Under the pieces are notes generated by a model. The model saw nothing but the letters and a program-made list of their open reading frames with translations, searched no databases and was not told the DNA's origin. A stretch of 64,000 nucleotides of DNA from DAHUYF01 sp035509275 (GTDB lineage: Bacteria > Pseudomonadota > Alphaproteobacteria > ATCC43930 > CGMCC-115725): the NCBI GenBank assembly GCA_035509275.1, contig DATJLU010000036.1, forward strand, positions 1 through 64,000. Reading direction: 5' to 3'. Each line of letters starts with the position of its first letter. Position 1 is the first letter of the stretch. Position numbers and translations under genes: made by a program. Shown here piece by piece: positions 34,218-43,029 of the stretch.

Positions 34218-35851
34218 GCGAAGAGCCCATGCAAAAACCAGCGCGGCGCCGCCTGCGGCCGATAAAGGCCGTCGCGGTAAAGCCAGAACCGCCGCCCCGC
34301 CTCATCCTCGACGCGATAATAGTCGCGCAACGCTTCCTCTTCCTCGTTCCCGCGCCACCATTCGCTGCAAATACGCTCCGGTCCATCCGCCCGGCACACG
34401 CGATGCTGCAGGCGGCGCCAGCGGAAGGAGATCGGTGGATCATCGGGCACCGGCGCCATTGCCTCGATCGGCTCCGGTCGCGGCAAGAGACGGATCGGCC
34501 GTGGCCGATCGGAACGCCACATGCCCTCCGCCGGTGCAAATAGCGGAGCAAAGCGCTGAGCACGTTCCGGCACATGACTCTCGCGCGGCGCGAGGCGCCC
34601 CACCGAATGCGGCCCAAGGCGATTGGCCAGGCGATCGACCAGGGTAGCCAACTCTACCGCATCGACGCCGTCGCGATCCGCCGGCAGCGCGCGGGCGAGC
34701 CGGCGTGCCGCGGATCTGCCAGCGGGAAAGATGACGATATTGCCACCGGCTTGGGCAGCTTCCCGAGCGCTTTCCGGCTTGCCGAAAGTGTCATTTTCTT
34801 CCGGAGGAAAGAGAGCGATTCGGAGCTGCGCCGCCACCAGTCTTTCCACCATCGGCGCCGCCAGCAGCATATCTTCGACGCCGAGACCAGGGTCGATCGC
34901 GCCCAGCCGCTCGGCGAAGAGGCGGCAGAGATGATGGGAATCACGGCTCGGCCGCGCCGTGCCGACCGTCACCTCCGCTACCTCGCCATCGACGCGATGG
35001 CTGCTCAAAACCAACTTGCGGGCACCGAGCATCTCATCCCCCAGCGACCGGCAGAGCCGCTGGATCAGCCCGTGTGCCGCGGCCATAAGCGCCTCAGGCG
35101 TGCCGATCGGCTCGGCAAAACGGCGCCGCGTCCAGCGCATCGGTGCAGGCGGCAACGGCAAGAGCGGCTCAGCCGCCGCACCCAGCGCCTGATCGAGACG
35201 CTCTGCCACCTTATCGCCGAAGCGGGCAGCAAGCGTGGCGCGCGGCAAGGCATAAAGATCGCCGATGCAGCGGAGGCCGAGCCGCTCAAGCTCGCCGGCT
35301 AAAGCAGGATCGAGCCGGAGTGCGACAACGGGCAATGGCGCGATCACCTGCCGCGCAGCCCCTGGCGGCACGACGGTGCTGTCACTGCCGCCGCAGCGTG
35401 CCACCGCCCAGGCAGCACCGGCCGTTTCGGCAAGAGCGGCGCGGCAGGCCATGCCCTGTCGCAGCAGCCGCTTGACCAGGTCTCGAACCAGGCTCGCCTC
35501 GCCGCCGCGAAGATGGGCACAGCCGGTTACATCGAGAAAGACACCATCCACGCCATGCGGGGCGGTCCAGGGGCTATAGCGGTTGCACCACTGCGCCAGC
35601 CGCCGCAATGCCGCCGCGTCGCCAGCGAGGTCGGCCTCGGCGACGGCAAGCGCGGGATAGAGCGCGCGCGCATCGGCAAGCGGTAGACCCGGTGCGATCC
35701 CCAGCGCTTCGGCGGCAGCATTGACGGCCGAAACGAGACGCCGGTTGCCGACCGAGAGAGCAAGAGCGAAGGGCCTATCCGGCACGCGAAGCTGGTTGCG
35801 CCGCCGATCGATCGGCCATCGCGGCAACCAGAGACATATGACCCGTCGCAT
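34214..35851 (-). CDS. imuB: ImuB, Y-family-like polymerase accessory protein
   Basis: A 545-residue Y-family homologue that is normally catalytically inactive and bridges the beta clamp to DnaE2. The N-terminus reads ICLWLPRWPIDRRRNQ in place of the active IDxDxFF motif, so the first catalytic aspartate is absent, as expected. A little-finger-like region and Arg-rich C-terminal part follow, with ERICSEWWR and RFWLYRDGLY typical of ImuB. ATG 35851 has GGAGG upstream. The 5' end overlaps imuA by 77 bases and the 3' end overlaps dnaE2 by four. Confidence 0.95.
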   Translation of the reverse strand: MRRVICLWLPRWPIDRRRNQLRVPDRPFALALSVGNRRLVSAVNAAAEALGIAPGLPLADARALYPALAVAEADLAGDAAALRRLAQWCNRYSPWTAPHGVDGVFLDVTGCAHLRGGEASLVRDLVKRLLRQGMACRAALAETAGAAWAVARCGGSDSTVVPPGAARQVIAPLPVVALRLDPALAGELERLGLRCIGDLYALPRATLAARFGDKVAERLDQALGAAAEPLLPLPPAPMRWTRRRFAEPIGTPEALMAAAHGLIQRLCRSLGDEMLGARKLVLSSHRVDGEVAEVTVGTARPSRDSHHLCRLFAERLGAIDPGLGVEDMLLAAPMVERLVAAQLRIALFPPEENDTFGKPESAREAAQAGGNIVIFPAGRSAARRLARALPADRDGVDAVELATLVDRLANRLGPHSVGRLAPRESHVPERAQRFAPLFAPAEGMWRSDRPRPIRLLPRPEPIEAMAPVPDDPPISFRWRRLQHRVCRADGPERICSEWWRGNEEEEALRDYYRVEDEAGRRFWLYRDGLYRPQAAPRWFLHGLFA

Positions 35852-36539
35852 CGCACGCCTCCATTACCCAGGAGCCCACTACGCCTCCCCGGCAACGCCA
35901 GAGCTCGACTTGCCAGCGCGGCCGACCGACCCCCGGCTCGCCGGCAGAGACATCCCCCGGCAGTGGCGCGACCCGCCAGCGGGTTTGCGCCGCGTTGGGC
36001 GCCAAGCGCTGTGCTGCAGCCCGCCTGTCGCTATGCCAGCGCCGCAACGCAAAACCGGTTACGCCCGATGCCTCCGCGGCCAGCAGCAGCCGCCGGCTGG
36101 CCGGCAGAGAGAGCGTATCGATCTCGCCGACCACAGCAGCCAGCGCCCGGTTCCTGAGCCCCTCCTCCATCGCCCACAGCACCTCTTGGGTGCGGCGTGA
36201 CCTCGCCACGATCAGTCGTTGCGGATCGAGGCCCAAGGCGGCCAACCCCGGGGCATAGAGATCGCTTTCGCCTAGGCACCACAGAACCGACAATCCCGGC
36301 TTCAGCCGTGCCAGAATGCCGGCAAGGAAGGCAGCAGCCACAGCGCCATCCTCCTCCTCACCTCCCGCGCCGGCGATCTCATGGAGGGTGGCAAGCGTCA
36401 AGCCTCTCCCGGGCAAAACCTCATCGACCGGCCCCAGGCCGAAAGGCAGAACCACTCGGCTCTGTCGTCCCGCCCTTTCCAGCGCCCAGAGGCGGCGGCG
36501 CAACGCCTCCAGGCGACGGCTTTTGCCGGTCTCGGTCAT
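35775..36539 (-). CDS. imuA: ImuA, RecA-like SOS mutagenesis protein
   Basis: A 254-residue ImuA (SulA/RecA-like fold), first gene of the imuA-imuB-dnaE2 cassette needed for damage-induced mutagenesis. Family stretches: ALRRRLWALERAG, FGLGPVDEVLPGRGLTLATLHEIAG, SVLWCLGESDLYAPGLAALGLDPQRLIVARSRRTQEVLWAMEEGLR. An in-frame TTG exists at 36578, but it would put the LexA site inside the gene; ATG 36539 leaves it 22 bases upstream and is preferred. The last 77 bases overlap imuB. Confidence 0.93.
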   Translation of the reverse strand: MTETGKSRRLEALRRRLWALERAGRQSRVVLPFGLGPVDEVLPGRGLTLATLHEIAGAGGEEEDGAVAAAFLAGILARLKPGLSVLWCLGESDLYAPGLAALGLDPQRLIVARSRRTQEVLWAMEEGLRNRALAAVVGEIDTLSLPASRRLLLAAEASGVTGFALRRWHSDRRAAAQRLAPNAAQTRWRVAPLPGDVSAGEPGVGRPRWQVELWRCRGGVVGSWVMEACDATGHMSLVAAMADRSAAQPASRAG

Positions 36540-36560
36540 CGGATTCCGCAAATACCATTT

Positions 36561-36575
36561 GTTCCTATTTTGTTC
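36561..36575 (-). promoter_or_regulatory. LexA (SOS) box of the imuA operon
   Basis: GTTC-CTATTTT-GTTC is an exact match to the alphaproteobacterial LexA site GTTC-N7-GTTC. It lies 22-36 bases upstream of imuA, where it would block transcription of the whole cassette until DNA damage. Confidence 0.9.
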
Positions 36576-36663
36576 CAAAACCCGGGGGAGTCAATCCCCA
36601 GCGTTTCCCGGAGAACGCCTCAAGTCGCACCAACAACTTCAGCCGCCGGCCGAGTTGAGCCAG

Positions 36664-37443
36664 TCACCGGCCGCGAAAGCGCGGCTTTCCCTTTGCGAGA
36701 AAGCTTTGATAACCCTCGCGAAAATCTTCCGTATCGAACGTCTCATAGGGCTCGTCGAACTCGGCGGCCGTCAATGGGCGGGGATCTTCGAGGCGCCGAG
36801 CGAATTTCTTGTGCCAGCGATTGACCAGAGGCGCGCCCGCGGCAATGCGCCCTGCCGTGGCATAGGCCTCCGCCTCAACCTCCGCATCCGGCACGATCCG
36901 GCTGACCAGCCCCTTCTCCTTCGCTTCCGCGGCCCCGAACACACGCCCTTCCAGCAGGATCTCGAGTGCCGTTTGTCGCCCCACCAGCTTGATCAGCGCG
37001 GCGATCTCGGGATAACCCATCGTCACGCCGATGCGGTTGATCGGCACACCGAAGCGACTCCCCTCACCGCAGATGCGGATGTCGCAAAGCATCGCGAGCT
37101 CGAGACCGCCGCCGACGCAGATGCCCTGAATCATCGCCACCGTCGGATGGCGACACTCGGCGATGCCACGCATCGTCTCATGCATCGCCCTGCCATAAGC
37201 GCGAGCCCGCTCGAAATCGGAGCGCAGCTCGGCGAATTCGGCAATATCGGCACCCGGTGCGAAGGCCTTGTCGCCGGCGCCGCGCAAGACGATGCAGCGG
37301 ATCTCATCATCGCCATCGAGCGCGGCAAAAGCATTGCGCGTCCCCTCCCACATCGCCCAGGTCAGCGCGTTGAGCCGCTCCGGCCGATTGAGAGTGAGCG
37401 TAACGATACCGCCCTCGCGCTTGATCAAGACCTCATCCGCCAT
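36664..37443 (-). CDS. Enoyl-CoA hydratase/isomerase (crotonase) family protein
   Basis: A 259-residue crotonase-fold protein. The oxyanion hole region is present (KAFAPGADIAEF and GICVGGGLELAMLCDI, which includes the first catalytic Glu). The second catalytic Glu of classical hydratases (FGxPEIxLG) is missing: the sequence here is FGVPINRIG. It may therefore catalyse another crotonase reaction, such as isomerisation or hydrolysis. ATG 37443 follows AGGAGGGG. No beta-oxidation partner is adjacent. Confidence 0.9.
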   Translation of the reverse strand: MADEVLIKREGGIVTLTLNRPERLNALTWAMWEGTRNAFAALDGDDEIRCIVLRGAGDKAFAPGADIAEFAELRSDFERARAYGRAMHETMRGIAECRHPTVAMIQGICVGGGLELAMLCDIRICGEGSRFGVPINRIGVTMGYPEIAALIKLVGRQTALEILLEGRVFGAAEAKEKGLVSRIVPDAEVEAEAYATAGRIAAGAPLVNRWHKKFARRLEDPRPLTAAEFDEPYETFDTEDFREGYQSFLAKGKPRFRGR

Positions 37444-37682
37444 CCACCCCTCCTCCAGCCTTTCGAGACCGAACCTAGCACATTGCTCATCGCGCGATTT
37501 CGCCCTAAACAGAACGCACCCCAGGGTCGACCGAGGATAGGATGGCAACCACCCCAGCGGCTGATGCCGCCGAGATCACCCCCCGTATCCTACCGGAGAG
37601 GAAACCCGTCGTACTCAGATCGGCCCCACGCGGCGCCCGCCGCAGTGGCTCGGCTTCCTGACAGTCACGCGTCTGCACCGCC

Positions 37683-38300
37683 GTGCATCACGGCCTTCCC
37701 GCCGTCATCGCTCATTCCATCCATCAATACGGCTATCTCGCCGTAGCGCTCGGCATCTTGTTCGAGGATTTTGGGCTGCCGGCGCCGGGCGAGACTCTGC
37801 TCATCACCGGCGCCATCAGCGCGTCGACCGGCGCGCTCGACATCTACCTGCTGTTGCTGGTCGCCTGGATCGGCGCGGTGATCGGCGACAATATCGGTTA
37901 CGCGATCGGGCATTTCGGCGGCCATCATCTGCTGGTCCGTTATGGCTCGCGCATCGGCATCACCGCAGATCGTCTCAAGCACGTTGAAAATTTTTTCGAG
38001 CATTATGGCGGCTGGGTCATCGTCTTCGCGCGGTTTGTCGTCATCCTGCGGCAGTTCAACGGCATCGTTGCCGGAACGCTCGGCATGCACTGGCTGCATT
38101 TTCTCGTACTGAATGCGATCGGGGCCGCGCTGTGGGTGGGATTTTGGGGCATCCTCGCCTATTGGCTCGGCAAGGGCGTATTCGTTTACGTTCATGAATT
38201 CCATCAGCTGACGCCGATCCTGGGCGCGCTCGCCGTGGTTTTTCTGGCGGGGGGTGCCACTTTCCTGTGGTGGCGCTTCGTGCGCAATCGCCGCTGTTAA
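37683..38300 (+). CDS. DedA family membrane protein
   Basis: A 205-residue DedA/VTT-domain (SNARE-associated Golgi) membrane protein with several hydrophobic segments. Hallmarks: FEDFGLPAPGETLLI, the re-entrant loop GDNIGYAIG and FARFVVILRQFNGIVAG, the conserved Arg-containing segment. DedA proteins support membrane homeostasis, in some cases as undecaprenyl-phosphate or lipid flippases. It begins with GTG. Its TAA stop overlaps the stop of the convergent lipoprotein gene. Confidence 0.9.
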   Translation: MHHGLPAVIAHSIHQYGYLAVALGILFEDFGLPAPGETLLITGAISASTGALDIYLLLLVAWIGAVIGDNIGYAIGHFGGHHLLVRYGSRIGITADRLKHVENFFEHYGGWVIVFARFVVILRQFNGIVAGTLGMHWLHFLVLNAIGAALWVGFWGILAYWLGKGVFVYVHEFHQLTPILGALAVVFLAGGATFLWWRFVRNRRC

Positions 38301-38539
38301 CGGCAATCATAGGCGGCGCTGGCGAGACCGTCCGGCTCCGGCCGGAGCGCTCTCAGCACCGCAACGCGGCCGAGATTAGCGCAATACAGCATCGCCTGGC
38401 GCCTCGCTTCGTCCTGCCGCCCAAGCGGGAACTCGTAGGTGACGCCGTCCGCTCCCGCGCGCATGGCACGGACATTCGAGGTCGTGTCGCATCCCGCCAA
38501 GAGACAAAGCACCGCCGCCGCAACGACCCGCAAGACCAT
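38297..38539 (-). CDS. Small lipoprotein of unknown function
   Basis: An 80-residue protein with a lipoprotein signal (MVLRVVAAAVLCLLAGC, lipid-anchored Cys17). The mature part is about 64 residues with two more cysteines (YCANLG and the C-terminal DCR), which could form a disulfide. No family was recognised. It is coupled by a one-base overlap (TGATG) to the hydratase gene upstream, although the functional link is unclear. Confidence 0.75.
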   Translation of the reverse strand: MVLRVVAAAVLCLLAGCDTTSNVRAMRAGADGVTYEFPLGRQDEARRQAMLYCANLGRVAVLRALRPEPDGLASAAYDCR

Positions 38540-39342
38540 CAGAGAAAACGCACGCTCGCCTCGCCGAGCCCGCTAAAGCTCACAGTCACCGTGTCCCCCG
38601 GTCTCGGCCATTGCGTCGCGACGACGCTCCCGGTCTGTACAATCATGCCCCGGCGCAGTGGACGCCCCCGCGCCGCCACTGTATTGGCGACCCAAACCAG
38701 CGCATGGAGGGGGTGCCCATTCATCACATCGGCGCCGCGGCCGCGGCCGATTTCGACGCCGTTGATGGCCATTACGCCGGTGACCGCGGCGAGATCGAGG
38801 GCATGCCAATCCCTGAGCGCCGGCCCCAACACGCACCCCGCGTTCCACGCATTGTTGGCAATGAGTCCCCGCCCGCCCACGAGCTTGTACTGTTCGCAGC
38901 CATGGTCTTCGATGAGCTCGATCGATGGCAGGCAGGCTTCGACCGCGTCGGCCACATCATCCTTCGTATAGGGTTTGGCGCGAGCCGGCAGGTCGGCTCC
39001 GAGTCGCATGGCGATCTCGCATTCGACGGCAATGCGCGTGTAGTCACTGTGGCGCAGCGTCGCTGCCGATGCATGAACGAGCTTGGCGAAAATCGCGCCG
39101 GCGATTGAATGATCGACGCCCATGAGCTGCTGCATCACGGGCGTGGTAAGCGCAATCTTGTAGCCGGCGATCGGTCCCCGATCGGGAATGAAGAGTGCGT
39201 GCAGCGCTTCTTGCATCGCGTAGGCCCCATCGATGCTGACATCGGCGATATCGCGCGGCGTGGGCGGTAGCGGGCTCTTGCTGCGGTGGATATCGTAAAA
39301 ATAGCGCGCCGCTCGGGTAACGTGATCGGGGTCGCTCACCAT
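38539..39342 (-). CDS. 2-keto-4-pentenoate hydratase / fumarylacetoacetate hydrolase family protein
   Basis: A 267-residue enzyme of the MhpD/TesE type that hydrates 2-hydroxypenta-2,4-dienoates in meta-cleavage pathways. Seen: GYKIALTTPVMQQLMG, the metal-binding E-x-E in VECEIAMRLG, AVEACLPSIELIEDH, and the C-terminal GDTVTVSFSGLGEASVRF. It could also be a related oxalocrotonate decarboxylase-type enzyme. It is followed by a coupled lipoprotein gene and is divergent from the tartrate dehydrogenase-like gene. Confidence 0.88.
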   Translation of the reverse strand: MVSDPDHVTRAARYFYDIHRSKSPLPPTPRDIADVSIDGAYAMQEALHALFIPDRGPIAGYKIALTTPVMQQLMGVDHSIAGAIFAKLVHASAATLRHSDYTRIAVECEIAMRLGADLPARAKPYTKDDVADAVEACLPSIELIEDHGCEQYKLVGGRGLIANNAWNAGCVLGPALRDWHALDLAAVTGVMAINGVEIGRGRGADVMNGHPLHALVWVANTVAARGRPLRRGMIVQTGSVVATQWPRPGDTVTVSFSGLGEASVRFL

Positions 39343-39447
39343 GACTTGCCTCGCTCGGGCGGATAAAGGGCTGATGATGGGCGGCGATCACTTGATGCGC
39401 AAGCGCGGCGGCGATACGAAGCTTAGATTTGGGGAGGACAGGCTGCC

Positions 39448-40524
39448 ATGCGCGACTATAGGATTGCCGCCATTCCAGCAGACGGCATCGGCCGGGAAGT
39501 GATTGCTGCCGGCCTCACGGTATTGGAAGCGCTGCAGACGCGCGATGGCGGTTTTCGCCTCACCGTCGAACAATTCCCCTGGGGCTCCGATTATTGCCGG
39601 CAGCATGGGCGAATGATGGCCGAGGACGGGCTCGATCGTCTCCGCCACTTCGATGCCATCTTCTTTGGCGCCGTCGGTGATCCCGCTATCCCCGATCACG
39701 TCACCCTCTGGGGATTGCGGCTGCCGATCTGTCAGGGGTTCGACCAATACGCCAATGTCCGTCCGGCGCGCGTTCTGCCAGGGATCACGCCGCCGCTCAG
39801 AAATTGCGCAGCGGGTGATCTCGATTGGGTGATCCTGCGCGAGAACAGCGAGGGCGAGTATGCCGGCAATGGCGGCCGCGTGCATCGCGGCCTCCCCGAG
39901 GAAGTCGCCACCGAGACATCGGTCTTCACGCGTTCCGGCGTGACCCGCATCATGCGCTATGGCTTCGAGCTGGCAAGGCACCGTCCGCGTCGCTTGCTCA
40001 CCGTGGTCACCAAGTCGAACGCACAGCGGCACGCCATGGTGATGTGGGACGAGATCGCCGCCGAAGTGGCGCAGGATTTTCCCGATGTCAGCTGGAACAA
40101 AGAGCTGGTGGACGCCATGACGACGCGCATGGTGCTGAAGCCGAAAACCCTCGACGTCGTCGTAGCCAGCAACCTCCATGCCGACATCCTCAGCGACCTT
40201 GCCGCAGCGCTCGCCGGCAGCCTCGGCATCGCGCCGACCGCCAACCTCAATCCCGAGCGCAAATTCCCGTCCATGTTCGAACCGATCCATGGTTCTGCCT
40301 TCGACATCGCCGGAAAGGGCATCGCCAACCCGATCGCCACGTTCTGGACCGCTTCGATGATGCTCGACCATCTCGGCGAGCGCGAAGCGGCGGCCAAGCT
40401 GATGTCCGCGATCGAACGCGTCACGGCCGTCCCGGCCTTTCATACGCCGGATCTCGGTGGCACCGCAACGACGGCGCAAGTGACGGAAGCCGTCTGCGAC
40501 GCGTTGCGCAGCGCCAATGTGTAG
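39448..40524 (+). CDS. Tartrate dehydrogenase / D-malate dehydrogenase family (beta-decarboxylating)
   Basis: A 358-residue member of the isocitrate/isopropylmalate dehydrogenase family, closest in feel to TtuC/DmlA. It has YRIAAIPADGIGREV at the N-terminus, WGLRLPICQGFDQYANVRPARVLPGI (substrate Arg loop), ENSEGEYAGNGGR, KSNAQRHAMVMWDEI, the metal-binding NLHADILSDLAAALAGSLG and EPIHGSAFDIAGKGIANP. Its product class is an NAD- and metal-dependent oxidative decarboxylase of malate or tartrate derivatives. It lies 63 bases before the formyltransferase-fold gene. Confidence 0.9.
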   Translation: MRDYRIAAIPADGIGREVIAAGLTVLEALQTRDGGFRLTVEQFPWGSDYCRQHGRMMAEDGLDRLRHFDAIFFGAVGDPAIPDHVTLWGLRLPICQGFDQYANVRPARVLPGITPPLRNCAAGDLDWVILRENSEGEYAGNGGRVHRGLPEEVATETSVFTRSGVTRIMRYGFELARHRPRRLLTVVTKSNAQRHAMVMWDEIAAEVAQDFPDVSWNKELVDAMTTRMVLKPKTLDVVVASNLHADILSDLAAALAGSLGIAPTANLNPERKFPSMFEPIHGSAFDIAGKGIANPIATFWTASMMLDHLGEREAAAKLMSAIERVTAVPAFHTPDLGGTATTAQVTEAVCDALRSANV

Positions 40525-40587
40525 CGGCTGAGACCGGTTGGCGGCTCGGCGCTTCTCTGCTACCCCTCCCGGTCGAGGGGGGCATCC

Positions 40588-41511
40588 ATGCGGGTAGCGA
40601 TCATCGGTCAGCAGGCCTTCGGCAAGGCGGTGCTCGACGCGTTCCGAGAACGCGATCACACCGTGGCCGGGGTGTTCGTCCCGGTGGTCACGGTCGGCGC
40701 GAAGCCCGATCCGATCACCATAGCGGCGCAAGAGAAAGGCTTGCCGACATTTCCGACTGCAAGTTATGGCGCTGCCGAAACGATCGAGACTCTACGCCAG
40801 CTCTCGGTCGATCTCGCCATTATGGCCTATGTGCTGCAATTCGTGCCGCAGGCCTTCTGCCAGGTGCCCCGCCTGGGCACGATCCAGTTCCACCCCTCCC
40901 TGCTGCCGCAGCACCGGGGGCCTTCTTCGATCAATTGGCCGATCATCCTTGGCAAGCCTCGGACGGGACTTAGCATCTTTCGACCCGTCGACGGCCTCGA
41001 CGAAGGTCCGGTGATTTTGCAGAGGGATGTCGAGATTGGACCGGACGATACCGTTGGCAGCGTCTATTTCGACAAGATTTTCCCGCTCGGCGTCGCGGCA
41101 CTCGTCGAAGCTGCCGAGCTCGTCTTCGGCGGCAAGGCCCAAGAGCGCGTCCAGGACGAGAGCGGGGCGACCTATGAGGGCTGGGTGCGGGAAGCCGAGT
41201 CGCGCATCAACTGGGCGAACCCGGTCGACATCGTCTACGATCTCATTCGCGGCTGCAATCCCGCTCCGGGTGCCTGGAGCGCAGCGCGTGGCCGCAAGCT
41301 TCATCTCTTCGATTCCCGCAAGATCGTCGCGCGCAATTTCGCCGAAGTGAAAGGCTTCAAAACCGGCGAAGTGGTGGCCATCGGCGCATCGAGCTTTACC
41401 GTGCACGCGCAAGGCGGCTTCATCGAGGTGCTGCGTTGCCGGTTCGCGGACGGCAAGAAGATCGCCGGCGGCGAAGCCGGGTTGACTGTCGGCGATCTGC
41501 TGGGCGATTGA
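40588..41511 (+). CDS. Formyltransferase-fold protein, like the 10-formyl-THF hydrolase domain of ALDH1L1
   Basis: A 307-residue protein with an N-terminal formyltransferase domain (IQFHPSLLPQHRGPSSINWP) and a C-terminal FMT-C-like domain (from about 205, INWANPVDIVYDLIRG). Catalytic His102 and Asp138 are kept (offset by four from rat 10-formyl-THF dehydrogenase), but the Asn of methionyl-tRNA formyltransferase is replaced by Gln100. The closest remembered match is the hydrolase domain of ALDH1L1, here without its aldehyde dehydrogenase part. It may thus hydrolyse 10-formyl-THF or transfer formyl to an unknown acceptor. Confidence 0.85.
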   Translation: MRVAIIGQQAFGKAVLDAFRERDHTVAGVFVPVVTVGAKPDPITIAAQEKGLPTFPTASYGAAETIETLRQLSVDLAIMAYVLQFVPQAFCQVPRLGTIQFHPSLLPQHRGPSSINWPIILGKPRTGLSIFRPVDGLDEGPVILQRDVEIGPDDTVGSVYFDKIFPLGVAALVEAAELVFGGKAQERVQDESGATYEGWVREAESRINWANPVDIVYDLIRGCNPAPGAWSAARGRKLHLFDSRKIVARNFAEVKGFKTGEVVAIGASSFTVHAQGGFIEVLRCRFADGKKIAGGEAGLTVGDLLGD

Positions 41512-41521
41512 CGGCCGCGCC

Positions 41522-42298
41522 TCAACCCGCCAGGGCCTCGGGATGCCAGATGAGGAGCCGGTGGCGAATCACCTCCATCGCTTTGACTAGGGTTGCGCCG
41601 ACAATGGCAATGGCCAGGATGCCAGCGAAAACCCCTGGCGAATCAGCGAATCGCATCTCCGTCATGATCGAGCCGCCGAGCCCCTCGCCCCCCATCGCCA
41701 TCTCGCTGATGATCTCGACAATGAGCGCGATCGGCATTGCCACCTGCAACCCGGTGAAGATCTGTGGCAGCGATGCCGGCAACGCGACCTCCCACAGAAG
41801 CTGACGCCGCCCGGCGCCGAGGCTGAGTGCTGACCAGAGCAGAACGGGCTCGACGTTTTCGGCGGCGGCCCAGGATGCCACCACCACCGGGAAAACTGCC
41901 GAAAAGGCAACCATCAAAATCTTGGACGCATCGAAGACACCGAACCAGAGGATGAAGACCGGCAGGAAGGCGATCTTCGGCATCGGCAGACCAACCGAGA
42001 CAAGGGGATCGAAGAACCAGCGCATCAGAGGGACGCGTGCAATGAGGATGCCGATGACGATGCCGGACATGCTGGCGAGAGCGAATCCGGCAAAGGCGCG
42101 ATAGAGGGTCAGGACGATACCAAGCACCATATCGCCCGAGATCACATCGTGATAAAGGCGCACCACCACGGTCGAAAACGCGGGTAGGAGAAAGCTCGAG
42201 ACGACATGCGCTTCAGCAAAAGCCTGCCATGCCGCGAGTAACGCGAGAATGGACACCCAGCGCAGCAACCCCTGGATAAAGATCGTCAGCCTCGCCAT
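41522..42298 (-). CDS. ABC transporter permease (SsuC/TauC type) 2
   Basis: A 258-residue inner-membrane permease of the nitrate/taurine/sulfonate family, about six helices, with the cytoplasmic loop SALSLGAGRRQLLWEVALPASLPQIFTGL. It overlaps the upstream permease gene by 13 bases. Two different permeases suggest a heterodimeric core. Confidence 0.92.
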   Translation of the reverse strand: MARLTIFIQGLLRWVSILALLAAWQAFAEAHVVSSFLLPAFSTVVVRLYHDVISGDMVLGIVLTLYRAFAGFALASMSGIVIGILIARVPLMRWFFDPLVSVGLPMPKIAFLPVFILWFGVFDASKILMVAFSAVFPVVVASWAAAENVEPVLLWSALSLGAGRRQLLWEVALPASLPQIFTGLQVAMPIALIVEIISEMAMGGEGLGGSIMTEMRFADSPGVFAGILAIAIVGATLVKAMEVIRHRLLIWHPEALAG

Positions 42299-43029
42299 CT
42301 GAGTGCCCAGCCCATCAGAGCGAGATAGGCGCGGTCGGCAAAGAACCCGACCGCAGAGACCGTCAGCACGCCGGCGAACATCGCGTCATAAGCTCCGCCT
42401 TCGCCATAAGAGGAAATGAGATAACCCATGCCGCGCTGGCTGATTATGAACTCGGCAGCAACCAGCAAGATGAAGGAGAGCGCCAGGGCGTTGCGGATCC
42501 CGGCCAGGATCTCCGGCATTGCCGCGGGCAGCACCACTTCCCACAGCACTTGATGCCGCTTGGCGCCGGCGGCTAGTGCCGACCAGATCAGCACCTGTTC
42601 GACACCGCGAGCGCCGTTGAAAGCTCCGATCACGACCGGCAGCAGGCAGCCGAGAAAGACGGCGGCGATCTTCGAGGCGGCGCCGAGACCGAACCATAGA
42701 ATCATCACCGGGATGAGCGCCGAACGCGGCAACGGGTAGAGCACGCGAATGAGTGGATTGATCAGCACCTCGACGGGCCGATACCATGCCATCGAGATGC
42801 CAAGGACGACACCGACGACGATCCCCAGGGCGAGCCCTGCTACCAGGTTTTGCAATGAAGACAATCCGTTGGTCGCGAGATCTCCATCCCGCAGCAGTCC
42901 GATCCAAGCGCGCACCACCGCGCTCAGTGGCGGCAGTGTCTGCGGGTCGATGAAGCCCAGGCGTGGCGCGATCTCCCAGAGCACGGCCAGCAGCAAGAGC
43001 GGCGTGTAGCGCGTCAGCGTGGACTTCAT
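42286..43029 (-). CDS. ABC transporter permease (SsuC/TauC type) 1
   Basis: A 247-residue permease with the coupling loop SALAAGAKRHQVLWEVVLPAAMPEILAG and about six helices. It overlaps the ATPase gene by four bases (ATGA) and the second permease by 13. The substrate is unknown. Confidence 0.92.
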   Translation of the reverse strand: MKSTLTRYTPLLLLAVLWEIAPRLGFIDPQTLPPLSAVVRAWIGLLRDGDLATNGLSSLQNLVAGLALGIVVGVVLGISMAWYRPVEVLINPLIRVLYPLPRSALIPVMILWFGLGAASKIAAVFLGCLLPVVIGAFNGARGVEQVLIWSALAAGAKRHQVLWEVVLPAAMPEILAGIRNALALSFILLVAAEFIISQRGMGYLISSYGEGGAYDAMFAGVLTVSAVGFFADRAYLALMGWALRWRG

